Assembly (NCBI GenBank): GCA_946482335.1
Contig: CAMLRG010000080.1
Coordinates: forward strand, 1 to 23,303
Length of the DNA: 23,303 nucleotides
Source of the DNA: an uncultured Duganella sp.
Lineage (GTDB): Bacteria > Pseudomonadota > Gammaproteobacteria > Burkholderiales > Burkholderiaceae
Reading direction: 5' to 3'
Shown here: piece after piece, positions 8,501-15,795 of the stretch
How positions within the stretch are numbered: the stretch's first letter is position 1
How the letters are laid out: each line of letters begins with the position of its first letter
Made by a program: the position numbers and the translations under genes
The notes under the pieces: generated by a model
The model's database searches: none
What the model saw: only the letters and a program-made list of their open reading frames with translations
What the model was told of the DNA's origin: nothing

Positions 8501-8671
8501 GCGCGCGCGGTGGGGGCCATGAGCTTCGCCGACCTGTGCCTGGCGCTGGAAAAAATGGCGCCGTCCGACGGCATCGAGCGCGCCCGCGCCATCGTCGGCC
8601 AGATGCAGCCCTTGCTGGACCGGCTGCGCGAGCATATTGCGCAGGAAATGAATGCCAATATTCCCGGATAG
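5537..8671 (+). CDS. CHASE-PAS hybrid sensor histidine kinase with REC and HPt domains
   Basis: Inner-membrane sensor kinase with a complete internal phosphorelay, 1044 aa. TM1 at about 18-38 and TM2 at about 337-358 flank a periplasmic CHASE-type sensor (about 70-290, including RLQFRQYV and EAINYAPDVP). A PAS domain follows at about 373-490. HisKA has His507 in SNMSHEIRTPMN. The HATPase (about 605-730) has the N box NFTSNAIKFSE, DNGIGM and GGTGLGLVIS. The receiver (about 750-870) has Asp799 in DVQMPVMDG and a conserved Lys in VTKPI. An Ala/Pro-rich linker (about 880-930) leads to an HPt domain with His983 in HRIKSS. Expected phosphate flow is His507 to Asp799 to His983 and then to an unlinked response regulator; none is encoded nearby. 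The ligand is unknown. CHASE domains elsewhere bind small extracellular signals, including cytokinins in plants. Confidence 0.95.
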   Translation: MQDFSKWIRRKLRGPRTVLWVLGLTLASAVGATFYATAASTVEADAQLRFDNMNRATQYSISARVKSYSDVVRGLVALFQTADHVSRLQFRQYVATLNIGKHFPAIEAINYAPDVPHEQRDAFVAAVRADTSLTPGGYPKFDIKPPGKRAHYSPLTYLEPMGMLMEKFGVDITANPNIDRAMQLSRDTGEISASGQPVVVMQPVPHIGLGMRLPVYRRGMPVHDVGSRRAAFLGSVGIGFSVAKLIQGAIDEMADRDVHMILYADSSSDPEKRSLNIEPDDRLLFNDNGSIDKPAALPGNREDYFMSVLPIDFNGSLWKAQFYARKDAMIVGFDRWFPITALLTGFSGTLLIYGYFFTMYSQRRSAMEQRRLLDSVLDNVEAHVYMKDQSRRYVYVNAKMAEVIGRPVEEIIGRLDRDVMAPRDADQAWQEDHAVLTDGEKRSGEASYTDRHGVVHHLWTVKAPVRLDKDVTVVIALSTDVTELHMLKEQARAANQAKSDFLSNMSHEIRTPMNSVIGMAHLALKGATNPKQKDYLQKIYHSGQHLLGIINDILDFSKIEAGKLDLEVLDFALESLLTNISSQLGDAASRKGLELVFEIWPGLSHQLRGDPLRLEQVLLNFTSNAIKFSENSKIYIRARPVEDRDNYTVVRFEVQDNGIGMTPAQVSNLFQSFHQGDTSTTRKYGGTGLGLVISKQLAELMGGTVGVESEPGQGSTFWFTAKLQKGTHLLQATDSNALLPDMLAPIHGASILLVEDNIFSQQVGQELLEDAGATVVVANNGKEAIDLLVKEHFDCVLMDVQMPVMDGYEATRLIRAHPKLAGTLIIAMTANAGREDQARCLAAGMDEFVTKPIAPSLLFSVLSKWMSQRAVEGRVAQVRSTTMPGQPAPAAGSANPAGPAGAGVAAVPAPAPVAAAEPVAAAPAANGEPELFDVRALAQTFGNKPEKMRKYANMFIDSAQDGMREVQAALEAGDMVRLSELGHRIKSSARAVGAMSFADLCLALEKMAPSDGIERARAIVGQMQPLLDRLREHIAQEMNANIPG

Positions 8672-8690
8672 CGCGCAATGCGGCGATAAT
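8661..8690 (+). promoter_or_regulatory. Weak candidate promoter of the recCBD operon
   Basis: GATAAT at 8685-8690 (five of six) lies 18 bases after TTCCCG at 8661-8666 (poor -35). It is in the 48-bp gap before recC. The predicted start near 8697 gives a short leader. RecC may alternatively be read from the kinase transcript. Confidence 0.25.
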
Positions 8691-8719
8691 AGCAATCCTT
8701 GCGATATCGCTGCGACTAC

Positions 8720-11700
8720 ATGGCCCCAAGCATCCAACCCGGACTCCTGATCCTGCATGGCAACCAGCTGGAACAGCTGCGCAGCGCCGTGTTCCAGTGG
8801 TTGCGCGGCCATCCGCTGGCGCCGCTGGAACAGGAAATCTTCCTGGTGCAGTCGAATGGCGTGGCCGAATGGCTGAAGATCGCGCTGGCCGAGGAAACCG
8901 GCCTGTGCGGCGCCACCCGCGTCGCGCTGCCGGCGCGGCTGCTGTGGGAAATCTACCGGGGCATGCTGGGCCACGCCCGCGTGCCGTCCGTTTCCGCCTT
9001 CGACAAGGGACCGCTGACCTGGCGCCTGATGCGCCTGCTGCCACAATTGCTGGCGCAGGAAGCGTTCGCGCCGCTGCGCCATTTCCTGCGGGACGGCGAC
9101 CCCGAGCGGCGGCTGCAACTGGCCGAGCGCCTGGCCGACCTGTTCGACCAGTACCAGGTGTACCGCGCCGACTGGCTGGAAGATTGGGCCGCCGGGCGCG
9201 ACCAGTTGCGCAGCGCGCGCGGCGAAGCGCAGCCGCTGGCGCCCGATCAGCGCTGGCAGGCGGCACTGTGGCGTGCCGTGGCCGACAGCGTACCGGAAGC
9301 GGAGCGCGGGCTGGGCCGCACCAGCGTGCATGCGGCCTTCGTGCAGGCGGTGCAGCGCGGCGACATGCCGCTGGGGCGCCTGCCGCGCCGCATCGTGCTG
9401 TTCGGCGTTTCGGCCTTGCCGTACCAGACCTTGCAGGCCATGGCCTCGCTGGCGCGCTTCACCCAGGTGGTGATCGCCGTGCCCAACCCCTGCCGCTTTT
9501 ACTGGGGCGACATCATCGAAGGGCGCGACCTGCTGCGCGCGGCGCGCCACCGCCATGCGGCGCGCACGGACGTCGACCTGGCGGCGCTGCCGCTGGAAGC
9601 GCTGCACGCCCACAGCCATCCGCTGCTGGCGAGCTGGGGCCGCCAGGGGCGCGACTATATCCGTATGCTGGACGAATTCGACACCGCCGGCGAGCTGTCC
9701 GGGCGCGACGACCAGTTGCGCGTGGACTTATTCAGCGAAGGCGAGGGCGGCACCTTGCTGGCCCAGGTGCAGGCCGCGGTGCGCGACATGCTGCCGCTGG
9801 CCGAACATCCGGCCGCGCTGGGCCTGCCGCCGCCCGCCGGCAGCGACCGCTCGGTGGTATTCCACGTGGCACACAGCGTGCAGCGCGAGGTGGAAGTGCT
9901 GCATGACCAGTTGCTGGCCATGTTTGCCGCCGACCCGGGCCTGCGCCCGCGCGACGTGGTGGTGATGGTGCCGGACATCGACGTCTTCACCGCCTCGATC
10001 CGGGCCGTGTTCGGCCAGCACCGGCGCCACGACCCGCGCTTCATCCCGCATGAAATCGGCGACGTCAACGACCGCAGTGTCAATCCCGTGCTGGTGGCGC
10101 TGGAATGGCTGCTGCGCCTGCCGCAGCAGCGTTGCCGCCAGAGCGAGGTGCGCGACCTGCTGGACGTGCCGGCGCTGGCGCGCCGCTTCGGCCTGGACGA
10201 GGAAGACTTGCCGACCCTGGGGCAATGGATCGAAGGTGCCGGAATACGCTGGGGGCTCGATGCCGGCCACCGCGCCGGCCTGGGCCTGGCGCCGGCCGGC
10301 GAACAGAATGCCTGGATGTTCGGCGTGCGCCGCATGCTGCTCGGCTACGCGGCCGGCAATGGCGCCGCCTTCTCCGGCATCGAACCGTATGCCGAAGTGG
10401 GCGGCCTGGACGCGGCGCTGGCCGGCTCGCTGGCGCAATTGATCGAAGCCTTGCTGGCCTGGCGCGAGACGCTGGGCGGGGCGCGCCGCCCGGCCGAATG
10501 GGCGGAACAGGCGCGGCTGCTGCTGGCGGGCTTTTTCAGCGACCGCGACGAAGCCGACCGCCTGACGCTGGCGCGCCTGGACGACGCGCTGGACAAGTGG
10601 CTGGAGACCTGCGAGGACGCCGGCTTCGACGAGGCGGTGCCGCTGGCGACCTTGCGCGAAGCCTGGCTGGGCGGCCTGGACGAAACCTCGCTGGAGCACC
10701 AGTTCGTGTCCGGCGGCGTGACCTTCTGCACCCTGATGCCGATGCGCGCGGTACCGTTCCGCGTGGTGTGCCTGCTGGGCATGAACGACGGCGACTTCCC
10801 GCGCCGCGCCAGCCGCGCCGACTTCGACCTGCTGGCGCTGCCGGGCATGGCGCGTCCGGGCGACCGCTCGCGCCGCGACGATGACCGCTACCTGATGCTG
10901 GAAGCGCTGCTGGCGGCGCGCGACAAGCTGTACATCAGCTGGGTCGGCCGCAATGTGCGCGACAACAGCGAGCAGCCGCCATCGGTGCTGGTGGCGCAGT
11001 TGCGCGACTACCTGCAGGCCGGCTGGGGACTGGATCTGGACGCCCGCACCACCAGCCATGCGTTGCAGCCGTTCAGCCGCGCCTATTTCGAACGCGGCGG
11101 CCTGCTGACCTTTGCCGGCGAATGGCGCGCCGCCCACGATGCGGGCGGGGCCGACGGCGCCGGCGCCGCTCCCGTTGCGGTGGACGACTTGCCGCCGTAT
11201 GAAGTGGAGCAAGGCTTCCGCCTGCGGCTGTCCATGCTGGCCGCCTTCCTGCGCCAGCCAGTACGGCATTTCTTCCGGCAGCGGCTGGGCGTGTATTTCG
11301 GGGAATCGGCCCTGCTGGGCGAAGACGAAGAGCCGTTCCAGCTCGATGGCTTAGAGCGCTACGACCTGGAGGACGCCATGCTGGCCGACAGCGGCGAAAC
11401 CGAAGCGCTGGACCAGGTGCGCGACAGCCTGATGCAGCGCGGCCAGCGCTTGCGGCGCCAGGGCTTGCTGCCGATCGGCCTGATCGGCGAGCGCGTGCTC
11501 GATGAACTGGTGGAGGAGCTGGTGCCGGTGCGTACCGCCTGGCTGGCCTTGTGCGGCACTTATTGGGAAGCGGCGCCCAAGCTGGCGCTGCACCTGGAGC
11601 TGGCCGGCCTGGTGCTGGAAGACTGGATCGACCAGTTGCGCAGCGCCGGCGATGCGACCGCCTGGCTGATGCAGATGTCGTCGCGCGTGTGCGACAAAGC

Positions 11701-12148
11701 GGGCGCGCTGCGCGGCGAGAAGCTGATCCCGATGTGGCTGCGCCAGCTGGCGGCGGCGGCCCAGGGCCATCCGGTGACGGGCTTCCTGGTGGCGCGCGAT
11801 GCGATCGTAATCATGGAGCCGCTCGAAGCGCAGGCTGCGCGCGCAACGCTGGAGCGCATCGTGGAACTGTGGCGCGCCGGCATGGACCGGCCGCTGCCGG
11901 CCGCCTGCAAGACCGGCCTGGCGCTGGTGATGGGAGGGGACCCGCGCAGTGTCTACGACGGCGGCTTCGAGCTGTCCGGCGAAGTCGAAGACCCCTGCCT
12001 GGCACGCCTGTGGCCCGAGTTCGCGGCGCTGTCGGCCGAAGCCGGCTTCAATGACGCTTGCCGCGCCCTGTACCAGCCGCTGGCGGACTGGCTGGTGCAA
12101 TCGGTGACGGTGCAGCCGATCGCCGGCGAAGGGGAGGGCGAGGCATGA
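8720..12148 (+). CDS. recC: Exodeoxyribonuclease V gamma subunit RecC
   Basis: RecC is the Chi-recognising scaffold subunit of the RecBCD helicase-nuclease that processes double-strand ends for RecA loading. The product is 1142 aa, against 1122 in E. coli. The N-terminus (LLILHGNQLEQL, then FLVQSNGVAEWLK and LPARLLWEIYRGML) matches the opening of RecC, an inactive helicase-like fold. Typical downstream blocks include DVVVMVPDIDVF, RFIPHEIGDVNDRSVNPV, VVCLLGMNDGDFPR and RDDDRYLMLEALLAARDKLYISWVGR. The C-terminal third is the inactive nuclease-like domain. ATG 8720 is chosen because the RecC homology begins just after it; there is no clear Shine-Dalgarno and a TTG lies at 8699. The stop overlaps the recB start as ATGA. 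No ptrA lies between recC and recB, unlike E. coli. Confidence 0.96.
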   Translation: MAPSIQPGLLILHGNQLEQLRSAVFQWLRGHPLAPLEQEIFLVQSNGVAEWLKIALAEETGLCGATRVALPARLLWEIYRGMLGHARVPSVSAFDKGPLTWRLMRLLPQLLAQEAFAPLRHFLRDGDPERRLQLAERLADLFDQYQVYRADWLEDWAAGRDQLRSARGEAQPLAPDQRWQAALWRAVADSVPEAERGLGRTSVHAAFVQAVQRGDMPLGRLPRRIVLFGVSALPYQTLQAMASLARFTQVVIAVPNPCRFYWGDIIEGRDLLRAARHRHAARTDVDLAALPLEALHAHSHPLLASWGRQGRDYIRMLDEFDTAGELSGRDDQLRVDLFSEGEGGTLLAQVQAAVRDMLPLAEHPAALGLPPPAGSDRSVVFHVAHSVQREVEVLHDQLLAMFAADPGLRPRDVVVMVPDIDVFTASIRAVFGQHRRHDPRFIPHEIGDVNDRSVNPVLVALEWLLRLPQQRCRQSEVRDLLDVPALARRFGLDEEDLPTLGQWIEGAGIRWGLDAGHRAGLGLAPAGEQNAWMFGVRRMLLGYAAGNGAAFSGIEPYAEVGGLDAALAGSLAQLIEALLAWRETLGGARRPAEWAEQARLLLAGFFSDRDEADRLTLARLDDALDKWLETCEDAGFDEAVPLATLREAWLGGLDETSLEHQFVSGGVTFCTLMPMRAVPFRVVCLLGMNDGDFPRRASRADFDLLALPGMARPGDRSRRDDDRYLMLEALLAARDKLYISWVGRNVRDNSEQPPSVLVAQLRDYLQAGWGLDLDARTTSHALQPFSRAYFERGGLLTFAGEWRAAHDAGGADGAGAAPVAVDDLPPYEVEQGFRLRLSMLAAFLRQPVRHFFRQRLGVYFGESALLGEDEEPFQLDGLERYDLEDAMLADSGETEALDQVRDSLMQRGQRLRRQGLLPIGLIGERVLDELVEELVPVRTAWLALCGTYWEAAPKLALHLELAGLVLEDWIDQLRSAGDATAWLMQMSSRVCDKAGALRGEKLIPMWLRQLAAAAQGHPVTGFLVARDAIVIMEPLEAQAARATLERIVELWRAGMDRPLPAACKTGLALVMGGDPRSVYDGGFELSGEVEDPCLARLWPEFAALSAEAGFNDACRALYQPLADWLVQSVTVQPIAGEGEGEA

Positions 12149-15100
12149 GCATCGCCCTGAACCCACTCGATTTCCCGCTGCATGGTTCGCGCCTGATCGA
12201 GGCCAGCGCCGGCACCGGCAAGACCTGGACCATCGCCGCCCTGTACGTGCGCCTGGTGCTGGGCCACGGCGGCGCGAATGCCTATGCGCGGCCGCTGATG
12301 CCGGCGGAAATCCTGGTGATGACCTTCACCCGCGCCGCCACGCGCGAATTGTCCAACCGCGTGCGCGAACGGCTGGTCGAGGCGGCCGCCTACTTCCGCG
12401 CCGAGACGCATGCCAAACCCGACGCTTACCTCGATGCGTTGCTGGAGGAGCTGCCCGACCAGGCAGCGCGCCAGCAGGCCGCCTACCGCCTGCAGCTGGC
12501 GGCCGAGACGATGGACGAGGCGGCGATTTTCACCATCGATGCCTGGTGCCAGCGCATGCTGCGCGAGCATGCCTTCGACAGCGGCAACCTGTTCGACGAA
12601 GAGTTGCTGAGCGACGAAGCGGCGCTGTACGAGGATGCGGTGCACGATTACTGGCGCCAGCAAGTGTATCCGCTGGGAGAGCAAGCCTTGCGCGTGCTGC
12701 TGTCGGCTTGCCGCGACGTGGCGGCGCTGGGGCGCAGCGTGCGCGAACTGGCGCGCCGGCCAGGCGCCGCCGATGCCCTCGATGCCGTTGCTGCCGGCCG
12801 CCGCGAAACGCTGGGCGCCATGATCGGCCGCGTGCAGGACGGCCAGCAAGCTGCGCTGGCGGCGCTCAAGCAAGGCTGGGCCGGGCGCGCCGAGCGCATG
12901 GAAGCCTGGATCGCCGCCCAGCGCGAAGCCAATCCCAAGTGCTTCAACGGCACCAAGCTGCGTGCCGATTCCGTCGCAAAATGGTTCGCGGCACTGCGCG
13001 AGTGGGCTAACGATCCGGCACTGGCCGAGCCGGACATGAATGCCACGCCCTGGTTCCGCCTGACGCCGGCCGGCATGATCGATGCCTGCGCCAAGGGTTT
13101 CGCGCCCGACATACCGGCCGACTTCGAAGAAATCGCGCCGCTGCGCCGCGCGCTCGATGCGATCGAACCGCTGCGCCACCACGTGTTGCGCCACGCCGCC
13201 GCCACGGTGGCCGCGCGCATGGAGGAGCTGAAACGCCAGCAGCGCCTGTTCGGCTTTGCCGACATGCTGGAGCGCCTGCGCAGCGCACTGGAAGGGGCCA
13301 ATGGCGCCGCCCTGCGTCAGCGCATCGTCGGCCAGTTCCCGGTGGCGATGGTGGACGAATTCCAGGATACGGCGCCCAGCCAGTACCGCATCTTCAACCT
13401 GCTGTATCGCGTGGCCGACAACGACCCGGCGCTGGGGCTGTTCCTGATCGGCGACCCGAAGCAGTCGATCTATGGTTTCCGCGGCGCCGACATCCACAGC
13501 TACCTGGATGCGCGCCGCGCCACCGAGGGCCGGCACTACCAGCTCGGTACCAATTTCCGTTCGACGGCGCAGGTCGTGGCGGCCGTCAACCAGGTCTTCC
13601 TGCATGCGGAAGGCGTGGCGGGGCAGGGCGGTTTTGCGCGCGGCGCGTTCCGCTTCCGCAGCGAGCAAGGCAATCCGCTGCCGTTCGACGCGGTCGGCGC
13701 GCGCGGCCGGGATGAGCGCCTGGTCGGGCCGCAGGGCGATATCCAGGCGCTGACGGCCGGCTGCACGCTGGAACAGCTGGGCGCCGACGCCTACCGCGAG
13801 TACTTTGCCGAGCAATGCGCCGAACATATCGCCTGCCTGCTGAACGACCCGCCCTGCGGCTTCCAGGGGCCGCAAGGGTTCCGCCGCCTGCAGCCGGCCG
13901 ACGTGGCGATCCTGGTGCGCGACCGGCGCGAGGCGGCCGCCGTGCGCAAGTCGCTGCAGCGACGGCTGGTGCCCAGCGTCTACCTGTCCGACAAGGATTC
14001 CGTGCTGGCCAGCGAGGAGGCGGCCGACGTGCTGCGCTGGCTGTCGGCGGTGGCCAACCCGCTGGACGGCCAACTGGCGCGCACTGCCTTCGCCACCCGC
14101 ACCGCTAACCTGCCGCTGGCCGAGCTGGCCCGCTTCTCCGCCGACGAACTGGCCTGGGAGCGGCGCGTCGAACAATTGAAGGAGCTGCACCTGGTCTGGC
14201 AACGCCAGGGGGTGCTGGCCATGCTGCGCCGTTTCATCCACGACCTGGGCTTGCCGGCGCAACTGCTGGCGCGCCCGGGCGGCGAGCGCAGCCTGACCAA
14301 CCTGCTGCACCTGGCCGAATTGCTGCAGCAAGCCAGCCGCCAGCTGGAAGGCGAGCAAGCCCTGATCCGCTGGCTGGCGGAACAGATCGACGATGAAACC
14401 GACAGCGGCGACGAGCGCGTGCTGCGCCTGGAATCGGATGCGGAACTGGTCAAGGTGGTCACGGTGCACAAGTCCAAGGGCCTGGAGTACCCGCTGGTCT
14501 ACCTGCCGTTCGCCATCAGCGTGCGCAAGGTGGACAAGCGCAACCGCATCTATTTCGAATACACCGATGCCGATGGCGAGCGCCGGCTCGACATGCGTCT
14601 CAGCGACGAAGGCCAGGAAGCGGCCGAAGCGGCCCGCATCGGGGAAGACTTGCGCCTGCTGTACGTAGCACTGACGCGGGCCCGCCATTTCCTGTGGCTG
14701 GGCGTGGCCGCGCTGCCGGCGCGCAAGAAGGACGAGAATACGCTGCACGAATCGGCGCTGGGCTACCTCTTGACCGGCGGCGATCCGCTGTCGGCCGGCC
14801 AGTTGCTGGAAAGCTGGCAGCGCCTGCGCGGCGACTGCGCAGCGATCGCCGTCACGCAGCTGGAACCGAAGGTGCCGGTGACGCGCCTGGCGCGCGCGGT
14901 GGAACGGCCGCCGCTGGAAGCGCCGCTGGCGTACCACGGCGATTTCGAACGCGACTGGTCGGTCGGCAGCTTCAGTTCGCTGGCGCGCCGCAGCGGCAGC
15001 GAACCCTTGCCGGCGCCGGCGCACGCCGGCCAGGAAACCCTGCTCGAAGGCGCGGACGAGGCCAGCGTGCTGCGCATCGAAGACACGCCTTGGCACCGCT

Positions 15101-15795
15101 TCCCGCGCGGTTCGGTACCGGGCAACTTCCTGCACGAGCAGCTGGAAGCGCTGGCGCGCGAAGGCTTTGCCGCCATCCACCAGGACCATTACGCGGAGCG
15201 CGCCGCGCGCCAGATCAGGCGCGCCGGCTGGGGGCACCGTGAAGCCGATACGCTGGAATGGCTGCGCGCCATCGCCGCCACGCCGCTGCCGCCGCTGGGC
15301 AGCGCGCTGGACGCCGTCGGCCAGGCGCTGCCGGAGATGGAATTCTGGTTCCCCAGCGAACGGCTGGACACGGCGCAGCTGGACCGGCTGTGCCGCGAAC
15401 GCCTGCTGGACGGCATCGCGCGCCCCGCGCTGCCGCAGCGGGAATTGCACGGCATGCTGAAAGGCTTCTGCGACCTGGTGTTCGAGCATGCGGGCCGCTA
15501 CTGGGTGCTGGACTACAAATCGAACGCGCTGGGCGGCGGCGATGCGGCTTACCACAAAGCTGCGCTGGCGCATGGCATGGCGGCCCACCGCTACGATGTG
15601 CAGGGGGCCATCTACATGCTGGCCCTGCACCGCCTGCTGCGCACGCGGCTGGGCGATGCCTACGACCCGGCGCGCCAGCTGGGCGGCGCCATCTTCTACT
15701 TCCTGCGCGGCGTCGGCAACGGGCAGACGCGCGGCTGCTACCTGCTGCCGCCCGACGCGGCCCTGCTGGACGGACTGGACGAGCTTTGCCAATGA
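12145..15795 (+). CDS. recB: Exodeoxyribonuclease V beta subunit RecB (helicase-nuclease)
   Basis: RecB is the 3'-5' SF1A helicase and the only nuclease of RecBCD, 1216 aa (E. coli 1180). Walker A is ASAGTGKT with Lys26. Motif Ia is MTFTRAATREL and motif II is VDEFQD. Motif III is GDPKQSIYGFRGAD, motif V is VTVHKSKGLEYPLVY and motif VI is LLYVALTRARH. The C-terminal nuclease carries His997 in GNFLHE, Asp1110 in GFCDLVF, and Asp1123 and Lys1125 in LDYKSN. These correspond to E. coli His956, Asp1067, Asp1080 and Lys1082, so the enzyme should be active. A GGGAGGGCGAGG tract precedes the ATG, which overlaps the recC stop by 4 nt. The recD start overlaps its own stop in the same way, indicating coupled synthesis of the three subunits. 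Confidence 0.98.
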   Translation: MSIALNPLDFPLHGSRLIEASAGTGKTWTIAALYVRLVLGHGGANAYARPLMPAEILVMTFTRAATRELSNRVRERLVEAAAYFRAETHAKPDAYLDALLEELPDQAARQQAAYRLQLAAETMDEAAIFTIDAWCQRMLREHAFDSGNLFDEELLSDEAALYEDAVHDYWRQQVYPLGEQALRVLLSACRDVAALGRSVRELARRPGAADALDAVAAGRRETLGAMIGRVQDGQQAALAALKQGWAGRAERMEAWIAAQREANPKCFNGTKLRADSVAKWFAALREWANDPALAEPDMNATPWFRLTPAGMIDACAKGFAPDIPADFEEIAPLRRALDAIEPLRHHVLRHAAATVAARMEELKRQQRLFGFADMLERLRSALEGANGAALRQRIVGQFPVAMVDEFQDTAPSQYRIFNLLYRVADNDPALGLFLIGDPKQSIYGFRGADIHSYLDARRATEGRHYQLGTNFRSTAQVVAAVNQVFLHAEGVAGQGGFARGAFRFRSEQGNPLPFDAVGARGRDERLVGPQGDIQALTAGCTLEQLGADAYREYFAEQCAEHIACLLNDPPCGFQGPQGFRRLQPADVAILVRDRREAAAVRKSLQRRLVPSVYLSDKDSVLASEEAADVLRWLSAVANPLDGQLARTAFATRTANLPLAELARFSADELAWERRVEQLKELHLVWQRQGVLAMLRRFIHDLGLPAQLLARPGGERSLTNLLHLAELLQQASRQLEGEQALIRWLAEQIDDETDSGDERVLRLESDAELVKVVTVHKSKGLEYPLVYLPFAISVRKVDKRNRIYFEYTDADGERRLDMRLSDEGQEAAEAARIGEDLRLLYVALTRARHFLWLGVAALPARKKDENTLHESALGYLLTGGDPLSAGQLLESWQRLRGDCAAIAVTQLEPKVPVTRLARAVERPPLEAPLAYHGDFERDWSVGSFSSLARRSGSEPLPAPAHAGQETLLEGADEASVLRIEDTPWHRFPRGSVPGNFLHEQLEALAREGFAAIHQDHYAERAARQIRRAGWGHREADTLEWLRAIAATPLPPLGSALDAVGQALPEMEFWFPSERLDTAQLDRLCRERLLDGIARPALPQRELHGMLKGFCDLVFEHAGRYWVLDYKSNALGGGDAAYHKAALAHGMAAHRYDVQGAIYMLALHRLLRTRLGDAYDPARQLGGAIFYFLRGVGNGQTRGCYLLPPDAALLDGLDELCQ

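Noticed and set aside
5591..9619. Minus-strand open frame of over 1300 codons opposite the CHASE kinase and recC
   Set aside because: It is the mirror frame of strongly coding high-GC DNA. Its translation is His/Gly/Ala/Gln-rich with no domain motifs, and it spans two unrelated genes on the other strand.
10090..10994. GCTGGTGG octamers (E. coli Chi) at 10090 and 10987 in recC, also at 7792 in the kinase
   Set aside because: They arise from common Leu-Val-Val type codons in GC-rich coding DNA. The Chi sequence of this organism is unknown, so no function can be assigned.
11953..15792. Minus-strand open frame of about 1280 codons opposite recB
   Set aside because: It is antisense of a gene with all helicase and nuclease motifs, with composition typical of a reversed high-GC reading frame and no recognisable fold.
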